Shown: positions 1 through 4,901 of the stretch, piece by piece
Layout of the letters: the number at the start of each line of letters is the position of its first letter
How positions within the stretch are numbered: position 1 is the stretch's first letter
Notes under the pieces: model-generated
Seen by the model: only the letters and a program-made list of their open reading frames with translations
What the model was told of the DNA's origin: nothing
Databases searched by the model: none
Assembly: GCA_004557075.1 (NCBI GenBank)
Contig: SFEX01000038.1
Span: 1-11,529, forward strand
Direction of reading: 5' to 3'
DNA length: 11,529 bases
Source: Clostridiales bacterium
Lineage (GTDB): Bacteria > Bacillota > Clostridia > Oscillospirales > Oscillospiraceae
Program-made: the position numbers and the translations under genes

Positions 1-35
1 GCACTTGGAGGCGGTCATGGACGACGCCTCTATTG

Positions 36-57
36 CCGGCTGACTTCATTCAGCCGG
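36..57. repeat. Perfect 8-bp inverted repeat (hairpin)
   Basis: The arms CCGGCTGA (36-43) and TCAGCCGG (50-57) are perfectly complementary around a 6-nt loop. There is no T-run directly after the stem on either strand, so it is a poor terminator. A structural role near a transfer origin is possible but only inferred. Confidence 0.6.
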
Positions 58-117
58 AGCCTGCAAACAATTTTGCGCATAAATCTTGACGGGACCAGGT
101 ATCAAGTATCGCCTAAG

Positions 118-140
118 TGGTTTTCACGCTCGGAAAACCA
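118..140. repeat. Perfect 8-bp inverted repeat (hairpin) 25 bp past the VLP gene
   Basis: TGGTTTTC (118-125) and GAAAACCA (133-140) are perfect arms around a 7-nt loop. On the plus strand it is followed by an AT-rich stretch and then GTTTTTGCCCTTAC (154-167). On the minus strand it follows the end of the VLP gene but has no T-run after it. A hairpin 5' of a nick site is a common oriT design, so this is the best oriT candidate in the window, with low certainty. Confidence 0.5.
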
Positions 141-164
141 TATAAATCCAGGCTGTTTTTGCCC

Positions 165-530
165 TTACTGCGTAACAAGAGTACGCTTTTTTCTCATGCG
201 CTCGGCTGCCTGTCTACGGGTAATGCGTTTCCGGCAGTCCGGGCAGTATTTGACGCTGTTCGACTTTGAAGCAAAGAACGCGCCGCACTCGGTACAACGC
301 TTTTTATCCTCGGTCTTGAAAAGCTCCGCGTAGAGCAGCTTATCAATGGGAAGTACAGCAGTCAGAAACCATTTGCAAAGAAGCGAATAGGAAATAAGCT
401 GCGGGCAGACACATTCCTCTCCGTCGTCAAGCAAAATGCAGTTTCCGCTATCGCAGTTGCAGCATTCCCGTTTTACAAGGCTGTTGACTTTCCGGCTTTG
501 GGGCGGCGAAAGCCGCTTTAGCCCGGTCAT
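165..530 (-). CDS. Cysteine-rich VLP domain protein
   Basis: This 121-residue basic protein matches the Cys-rich VLP proteins of Clostridia conjugative elements. Cysteines cluster at 23, 24, 26, 31, 40, 42 and 52, followed by the Val-Leu-Pro signature at 59-61. A second cluster reads C79-x2-C82-x13-C96-x2-C99, the spacing of a zinc ribbon. The last 20 or so residues are rich in Arg and Lys, suggesting nucleic acid binding. The ATG overlaps the TGA of the upstream TTRAP-like gene by 4 bp (527-530), and no clear ribosome site of its own is visible, so translation is probably coupled. The function of the family is not known to me; a DNA-binding or regulatory role in transfer is inferred from the zinc-ribbon pattern, the basic tail and its place beside the expected mobilisation genes. 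Confidence 0.85.
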   Translation of the reverse strand: MTGLKRLSPPQSRKVNSLVKRECCNCDSGNCILLDDGEECVCPQLISYSLLCKWFLTAVLPIDKLLYAELFKTEDKKRCTECGAFFASKSNSVKYCPDCRKRITRRQAAERMRKKRTLVTQ

Positions 531-733
531 ACTTCATCAGCGGCGAAAATAGCAAGCTCCGCATACTCGTTTTCCGTCAGCCCGTCCACTTTGGAAAGGG
601 TGCGCTTTGCCAATTCCCGCATATCTCCGTCCATATACGGCATGGCGGCGTTGATGTTTTCCATAACCTCACGCTTGCCGCCCTCGCTGTAAATGCTCAT
701 AAGGTTTGTTTCCTCAACGGTAAATCTATTCAT
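527..733 (-). CDS. TTRAP-like transposon-transfer-assisting protein
   Basis: This 68-residue acidic protein starts MNRFTVEE and resembles the small 'transposon-transfer assisting protein' (TTRAP) family found in Tn1549/CTn elements, recognised by its MNRFT-x-EE-x-NLM start, a central Leu/Ala helix region and an acidic end. No catalytic motif is visible. The name reflects association with transfer regions; I know of no defined molecular activity. Two in-frame ATGs exist, at 739 and 733. The GGAGG at 741-745 is only 1 nt from the first but 7 nt from the second, so 733 is preferred. Choosing 739 would add two residues and give an ATGA overlap with the upstream gene. The TGA overlaps the next ATG by 4 bp. 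Confidence 0.8.
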   Translation of the reverse strand: MNRFTVEETNLMSIYSEGGKREVMENINAAMPYMDGDMRELAKRTLSKVDGLTENEYAELAIFAADEV

Positions 734-735
734 GC

Positions 736-1689
736 TCATACCTCCATTTCATGATTTTTCGATTTTGCCGCCGCCTTTTTCGGGGTGGTCTTTGCTTTGT
801 CTGCTTCAAGCTGCGCCCGAAGAGAGGGGCGGGGCTTCTTTATGCTCCTGTCCCTGTTCTCGTCTTTGCTTATCAGCGCATACACGCCATGCTTGCCCTC
901 CATAGCGGAGAACGAAAGGCTCTTATACGGCAGCATGGAAAACAGGCGATCCATGTCCTTATCCGTTGCAAGCCGGAGAAAATACGGGGAAAGCTCTGCG
1001 GAAAAATGGCTTTTGTCCGGGCTGTTCGGCTTATCGAATTTCTTCATTTCCTCCACCACGCGGTGGGCTTCCGTTTCAATCCGGCAGTCATGCAACGCGG
1101 CGATATGCTCCTTGAAGTCCCCCGGCCTGTGCTGCTTGCGGCTGTGCTGCTGCTCCCGCAACAAGGCTTTCAGTGCTTCCAGGTCGTTGGGCTGTGCTTC
1201 AAAGCGTTCAAACTTCCCAAGCTGCGGGTCTGGGTTCCCGTCAAAATACTGTCCGGCGGGCTGTGAGCGTTCCCCATGCTCATAAATCAAAGTATAGTTG
1301 TCGGCGAGTATGGATTTTTCGGCTACATCCCGGAAATGCTGCGGGTAGTCAAGTTCATAGAGGTTGCCTTTGAGCTTTCCGCGCTCTGTGCCTGTCAGTT
1401 CCACCGCATAGGCAAGGATTTTGTCACGGGTCTGTTCGCCGTAGAATCTCCATGTATTGTGCTGCCTTGTGTCCTTTAGGAAAACGTCGCGTTCCCGGAC
1501 GCAGCAAGTCCCGGACGGGCGGGAGAACCACAAGAGCCGTTTATCCTCGGCGACGGGTCTTGCCGCCGCTTCCAGTAAAATCCGTTTATCTATATCAAAG
1601 TCGCTCTGATAAAAAGCGGTGTTTTGCTTCATAATCGCTTCAAGGGAAGCGATAACGTCCACATCTTCAAATTTTTTCAATTTCTCCAA
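736..1689 (-). CDS. Conserved conjugative-element protein of unknown function (317 aa), basic RAQL tail
   Basis: This 317-residue protein looks like a protein usually left hypothetical in Clostridia elements; I cannot assign it a domain. It has no signal peptide or membrane segment. The body is a mixed alpha/beta-looking sequence with a Cys pair (GTCCVRERD) and a central charged, Gln/His-rich helix region. The last 37 residues are a separate basic tail beginning KKPRPSLRAQLEADK, closely matching the end of the neighbouring 997-residue protein. The reading frame stays open upstream to 1893, but that part overlaps the neighbour's end and looks like non-coding Arg/Ser-rich sequence. A TTG at 1687-1689, 8 nt after AAAGGAG, is the likely start and leaves a 4-nt gap after the neighbour's stop. 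The TGA overlaps the alternative TTRAP-like ATG at 739. Confidence 0.75.
   Translation of the reverse strand: MEKLKKFEDVDVIASLEAIMKQNTAFYQSDFDIDKRILLEAAARPVAEDKRLLWFSRPSGTCCVRERDVFLKDTRQHNTWRFYGEQTRDKILAYAVELTGTERGKLKGNLYELDYPQHFRDVAEKSILADNYTLIYEHGERSQPAGQYFDGNPDPQLGKFERFEAQPNDLEALKALLREQQHSRKQHRPGDFKEHIAALHDCRIETEAHRVVEEMKKFDKPNSPDKSHFSAELSPYFLRLATDKDMDRLFSMLPYKSLSFSAMEGKHGVYALISKDENRDRSIKKPRPSLRAQLEADKAKTTPKKAAAKSKNHEMEV
741..745 (-). promoter_or_regulatory. Ribosome binding site that selects the 733 start
   Basis: GGAGG on the minus strand lies 7 nt upstream of the ATG at 731-733 and only 1 nt from the alternative ATG at 737-739. The spacing therefore favours the shorter TTRAP-like product. 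Confidence 0.6.
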
Positions 1690-1693
1690 TCGT

Positions 1694-4687
1694 TCAGCTC
1701 CTTTCCAAGTCCTGTGACTTCTGCTTTGCGGGTTTCTTCTGTGCCTTTTCCTTATCTGCCAGAAGCTGCGCCCGGATAGAGGGCTTCTTTTCCGGCTTTG
1801 CCTTGCCACGCTCCTTATCGGCTTTGACCGCGTTAGCCAGGTCAACAAGGGAAATAGTTTCTCCTGCTTTAACCTTTGCTTCCAGTTCGTCAACCGTCGG
1901 GGTGTTATTTATCTGTCCGTCAATCATGTTGTAATTCTGTTCTGTGGTCTGCTCGGCTGTTTTTAAGTAGTTTTCCGGCGGCTCTGCGGCAATGGCAAAC
2001 GCCCGCGTTCCATTCCCCATGATGAAATATTTTCCGTCATCGGATTGATGATGAAAGCCATATCCGGCGGCTTCCATTTGTTCGTGGCTCATATCGGTTA
2101 CATAGAAAGTACCTCGCGGCGTTTTGATTGTTTCGCCTGTTTCCAACTCGTCGGGGGTAAGCTGTTTTTGCTCCTGTAAAAACTCCGGCACATTCTTATA
2201 GCCGAAGCTGTCTACATAGTGGGCGGTGTCCTGTCCGTTCTGATGAAGCACTACCACGTCGGAAACGGAAAGGCTGTGTCCCTTAAAGTCTTTGGGGTGG
2301 TCGATATTGAATTTCTCCCAAATGCTTTCAAGGGTCATATCCGGCGTGAGGGGTGCGGTGTAGATAAGGTCATAGTTCGCCGCTTCCACACTAAGCCCCG
2401 CCGCCTGCAGGCGGTCGTAAGGCTCAAAGCGGAAGTCCCGCGTTTCGTCCCCACGCTTTAGCTGATAAATGGAAAAGGTGTCTTTGTCCGGCTCGGCGGC
2501 TTTTTCTGCTTCCTGTTCCGGCTGCTCCTGTCCGGCGGTCTGCTCCTTATCCTGCGCCTTTTGCAATTCTGCGATATTAGCGTCAATGGAATTGATAATC
2601 TCGGCGGCTGCGCTGCGGATCGTTTCAAGGGAGCTTTTCAGTTCGGCAAGCTCGCGCCCGCTGCTCCACCCGGCGACGTACCCAAAGGAATAGTCCGACG
2701 TGTCAAGCCCGTAGTGTTGGCAGACGGTATAAGCGACGCTTTCCGCTTCGACTTCGCGGGTGCGCCTGTCAACGCGGGGCTGCTCGTCCTTTGGGGCGTT
2801 AAGGTCAATGTCGTGCAGCTTTGCGTGTGCGATTTCGTGGATAGCGGTCTTTAAGGTTTGGAGCTGGCTCATGCCCTCGTCAATGGCTATGCGCTTGTTC
2901 TCCAAGTGGTAGTAGCCATGTGCGCCGCCCTCGATTTTCTCAAAGCCGATAGGAACGGGGGAAGTCTTTTCAAGGGCGGCGAAAAAATCCTTGTAGCGGT
3001 CAACGTCACCCGTCAGCTCGTCTACTGCAATGTCGGGCAGTTCGCGCCCCTCGGTCTGGGAAACGTCAAAGACAGATACCACCTTGTAGGCGGGTATCGT
3101 GATTTCCTTTTCCTCGGTGACGGGCTTCCCGTCTTTGCCGATAACGGGCTTTTGGGTATGCGGGTCGATTTTCTCCATTTCCTGTTTGATTTTGAACGGC
3201 GATGGGGCAATGATTTTGATACCCTTTTGTCCTTTCATCACGTTTCGCCCAAAGTTATTTTTCCAAGCGGAAAAGCCCGCCACAAGGGAAGCGTCCGGCT
3301 TCTGCATGGCGATAAGCAGCGTATTGTTGAAACTGTAATTATGAAACTTTGACATGACGCGCAGATATTCCTTGTATCGCTCGCTGTCGAACAGCTCCGC
3401 AATGCCCTGTTCCAGTCGGTCGGTTATCTCTTTCAATTTCTCGGCGGGCTTTTCAGAGGTAAGCACAATCGGGATAACCGGGCGCGGCTCCTGCGGCTGC
3501 TCTGTGGCCTGTACTGTTTTCACTCCCGGCGCGGCTGCGTCCATTTCCACTTTTGACGGGTCGGGTCTTTCCGGCTGCGGGGGCTGTGGCGTTATCCGGT
3601 ATTCCTCCGGTACGTCGCGCCCGTCATACCATTCTGTAAAGGTGTTGCGGTTATTGTAGATATATCCCTGTTCGGTAAACATACCTCCGTCGTTAATGGA
3701 AGCGTCCCGCCCGTATTCCTCATACATAAAATACTTTTTTGCTTCTTCGGGCAATTCGGGTTCTTCCAGTTCATCAACCAGATAATGCCCGTATTCTTCT
3801 TCATTATGGACGGACGGATAGCCCCAGTAGCAGTCAAGGTTCTGTGCAAGGTTGATGATGTCCTGCAAGCTGTCCGTATGGTCGCCGTATTCAATGGCTG
3901 CAATAAATTTCTCCCGGTCGTCGTCAAACTGCATTTCCAAGAGCTTCCCTAAATAGTTCAGTTCGTCGGGGTGGGAATACTCGCTTAAATGTTCCGTCAA
4001 GCCGGGAACGGAAGATTGATATTCTGTGAAATGCCATTCCTCATAGTTCTTGAAGTCAATCCCGATACGGTCAAAGACTTCTTTCAGATGTTCGGCAGTC
4101 GTGGGGAATGTCACCCATTCGCCCGCGGGTCTGCCCTCGGTGTACTTCCCAAGATTGGAAAGATAGCCGCTTAAAATCGGTTCTGCCATTTGTTCGCTCC
4201 TTTCCTGTTCAATCATGCGGTGCATAAGCTCGTAATCTTCAATGCTCATACTCCCGTCAAATACATAAGGGTCAAATTCTTCCCCGTCCCGGTAGGGCTT
4301 TTCGGAAAAGGGAAGCCCGGCGGCATGAGCAGCAGCCCGCGCCTCATCAATAACCTCCGGGGGAAGCCTGTCGTCGTGCGCCCCGATAAAACCGTCAATA
4401 TCGTTCCTGCTGTTTTCATAGTGATAGCGCACTCCGGCGGTCAGCTCGTCAAGGCTCACGTCCTCGCCCAACTGCCCGCAGTAGTAGCCGTTCAAGATAA
4501 CGGCGGCGGGGTCAGCCGTTTTGATTTCCTCTAACCGGCTCCTGTCAAACGGGTCTAAGGTGCCGTCCACTTCAAGATGAAAATGCTCGGCGTTCCAAGA
4601 ATGCCCCTCTTTCCAGAACGCCACCCATGCGATACCGTCCCTAAGTTCCTCTTGATATTCCTTTACGGTGTCGCGTAAACTTGCCAT
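1694..4687 (-). CDS. Multidomain antirestriction protein: N-terminal domain, ArdA, ArdC/LtrC, YodL, DUF4316
   Basis: This 997-residue protein joins several element-defence modules. Residues 1-100 or so form an unnamed N-terminal domain (AWVAFWKEGHSW, GYYCGQ). Residues 168-360 look like ArdA, the DNA-mimic inhibitor of type I restriction: YLSNLGKYTEGRPAGEWV near the start, EEYGRDASI near residue 325, strongly acidic. A Pro-rich linker leads to an ArdC/LtrC-like N-terminal region (about 415-500, NNTLLIAMQ, GFSAWKNNFGRNVMKGQKG). A zinc-metallopeptidase-like segment follows, with HEIAH at 617-621 and EAES at 647-650. A YodL-like domain spans about 736-840, then GYGFHH and a DUF4316-like region (INNTPTVDELEAKVKAGE), then a basic tail with PSIRAQLLADK. 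ATG at 4685-4687 lies 7 nt after AAAGGAGGT. It heads the second gene cluster. Expected role: protecting transferred DNA in the recipient. Antirestriction activity is inferred. Confidence 0.85.
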   Translation of the reverse strand: MASLRDTVKEYQEELRDGIAWVAFWKEGHSWNAEHFHLEVDGTLDPFDRSRLEEIKTADPAAVILNGYYCGQLGEDVSLDELTAGVRYHYENSRNDIDGFIGAHDDRLPPEVIDEARAAAHAAGLPFSEKPYRDGEEFDPYVFDGSMSIEDYELMHRMIEQERSEQMAEPILSGYLSNLGKYTEGRPAGEWVTFPTTAEHLKEVFDRIGIDFKNYEEWHFTEYQSSVPGLTEHLSEYSHPDELNYLGKLLEMQFDDDREKFIAAIEYGDHTDSLQDIINLAQNLDCYWGYPSVHNEEEYGHYLVDELEEPELPEEAKKYFMYEEYGRDASINDGGMFTEQGYIYNNRNTFTEWYDGRDVPEEYRITPQPPQPERPDPSKVEMDAAAPGVKTVQATEQPQEPRPVIPIVLTSEKPAEKLKEITDRLEQGIAELFDSERYKEYLRVMSKFHNYSFNNTLLIAMQKPDASLVAGFSAWKNNFGRNVMKGQKGIKIIAPSPFKIKQEMEKIDPHTQKPVIGKDGKPVTEEKEITIPAYKVVSVFDVSQTEGRELPDIAVDELTGDVDRYKDFFAALEKTSPVPIGFEKIEGGAHGYYHLENKRIAIDEGMSQLQTLKTAIHEIAHAKLHDIDLNAPKDEQPRVDRRTREVEAESVAYTVCQHYGLDTSDYSFGYVAGWSSGRELAELKSSLETIRSAAAEIINSIDANIAELQKAQDKEQTAGQEQPEQEAEKAAEPDKDTFSIYQLKRGDETRDFRFEPYDRLQAAGLSVEAANYDLIYTAPLTPDMTLESIWEKFNIDHPKDFKGHSLSVSDVVVLHQNGQDTAHYVDSFGYKNVPEFLQEQKQLTPDELETGETIKTPRGTFYVTDMSHEQMEAAGYGFHHQSDDGKYFIMGNGTRAFAIAAEPPENYLKTAEQTTEQNYNMIDGQINNTPTVDELEAKVKAGETISLVDLANAVKADKERGKAKPEKKPSIRAQLLADKEKAQKKPAKQKSQDLERS
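1698..1704 (-). promoter_or_regulatory. Ribosome binding site for a TTG start
   Basis: AAAGGAG on the minus strand, inside the last codons of the upstream 997-residue gene, sits 8 nt before TTG at 1687-1689. There is no ATG near this site, so it fixes the non-ATG start of the 317-residue protein. Confidence 0.65.
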
Positions 4688-4711
4688 GTGTAAAACCTCC
4701 TTTCGCGTATG

Positions 4712-4727
4712 GCAGCGCGGACGCTGC
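4712..4727 (-). repeat. 6-bp stem with 4-nt loop just upstream of a ribosome site
   Basis: GCAGCG (4712-4717) and CGCTGC (4722-4727) form a perfect stem; as minus-strand RNA the loop is UCCG. It lies 8 nt before AAAGGAGGT of the 997-residue gene, so it could affect translation or mRNA stability without covering the ribosome site. Confidence 0.5.
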
Positions 4728-4774
4728 GGTAATGGTTACATAGTCCTACTACGGTGCGCTCGCGCATTTTGCCA

Positions 4775-4793
4775 AAGATTTTTGAAGATTTTT
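4775..4793. repeat. Direct repeat AAGATTTTT, 10-bp period
   Basis: AAGATTTTT occurs at 4775-4783 and again at 4785-4793, one helical turn apart. It stands out as AT-rich in a GC-rich region, and could be a protein-binding site or a bent segment. No specific protein can be named. Confidence 0.45.
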
Positions 4794-4800
4794 AGAGGGT

Positions 4801-4816
4801 TTGGGAAACTTCCCAA
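4801..4816. repeat. Perfect palindrome TTGGGAA-AC-TTCCCAA (possible operator)
   Basis: Perfect 7-bp arms (4801-4807 and 4810-4816) flank a 2-bp centre, which suits a dimeric regulator better than an RNA hairpin. It lies in the spacer of a weak candidate promoter reading toward the 997-residue gene. Operator function is inferred. Confidence 0.4.
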
Positions 4817-4822
4817 CAAGCA

Positions 4823-4862
4823 AAATCCCCGTCCGGCGCGTGAAGCGGCAGGACAGGGATTT
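4823..4862 (-). terminator. Probable intrinsic terminator after topB
   Basis: Arms of 12 bp with one mismatch (4823-4834 and 4851-4862) enclose a 16-nt loop. On the minus strand the GC-rich core (GTCC/GGAC plus CCC/GGG) ends in GGGGATTTTGCTTGTT, a moderate T-rich tail 40-odd bases past the topB stop. It could end the upstream transcript or attenuate it before the antirestriction gene. The long loop and imperfect T-run limit confidence. Confidence 0.45.
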
Positions 4863-4864
4863 AC

Positions 4865-4884
4865 GGAAGTGGGTACCCGCTTCC
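4865..4884. repeat. 20-bp near-palindrome centred on GGTACC
   Basis: GGAAGTGGGTACCCGCTTCC reads the same on both strands except for one T/G pair. As RNA it folds to an 8-bp stem with a GUAC loop, with a G-U pair. It starts 17 bp past the topB stop and has no T-run after it. It may protect the 3' end of the mRNA or bind a dimeric protein. Confidence 0.5.
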
Positions 4885-4901
4885 TATGCTTGCTATTCAA
4901 G

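Larger units (their letters stand above)
1..164. other. Gene-free left edge with two hairpins; candidate oriT region
   Basis: No convincing gene lies here. It holds two perfect inverted repeats (36-57 and 118-140) and the string CCCTTAC at 162-168, which runs into the stop codon of the Cys-rich VLP gene. In elements of this family the genes downstream of the VLP gene are usually mobC and the relaxase, and transfer origins commonly sit just before those genes, so position and hairpins together make this a plausible oriT or part of one. CCCTTAC loosely recalls the nick-region core of RSF1010/pIP501-type origins, but its spacing from the hairpin does not match well. Short open frames touch the left edge on both strands and cannot be judged from this window. 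Confidence 0.3.
4688..4901 (-). promoter_or_regulatory. Hairpin-rich 214-bp gap between topB and the antirestriction gene
   Basis: This is the only sizeable gap inside the gene block. In transcription order it carries a 20-bp near-palindrome, a terminator-like hairpin, a palindrome TTGGGAA-AC-TTCCCAA, a 10-bp direct repeat, a small TGCGC/GCGCA repeat (4755-4766), a 6-bp stem just before the ribosome site, and AAAGGAGGT (4695-4703). A weak promoter can be proposed on the minus strand, TTGTTG (4814-4819) and TCTAAA (4791-4796) with 17 bp between, the palindrome lying in the spacer like an operator. The match to consensus is poor. No protein-coding frame is supported. Confidence 0.5.

Noticed and set aside
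2..43. Plus-strand frame ending LEAVMDDASIAG with TGA inside a hairpin, possibly a gene end or a short leader peptide after GGAGG at 7-11
   Set aside because: Only 13 codons are visible and nothing is recognisable; sequence to the left is needed to judge it.
1..49. Minus-strand open frame beginning MKSAGNRG and running off the edge, as a possible start of the next gene
   Set aside because: It has no ribosome site upstream and starts inside a hairpin; too short to recognise.
751..1285. Two overlapping plus-strand open frames of about 170 codons
   Set aside because: Both are antisense to the 317-residue gene, overlap each other in different frames and have low-complexity Cys/Leu/Ser composition without motifs.
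1690..1893. Upstream extension of the 317-residue protein to an ATG at 1893
   Set aside because: The extra 68 codons overlap the end of the 997-residue gene in another frame, read as Arg/Ser-rich nonsense, and lack a ribosome site; the TTG at 1689 has an excellent one.
3592..3927. 111-codon minus-strand frame inside the antirestriction gene
   Set aside because: It is an out-of-frame shadow of the ArdA-like region, with Thr/Arg-rich composition and no supporting site.
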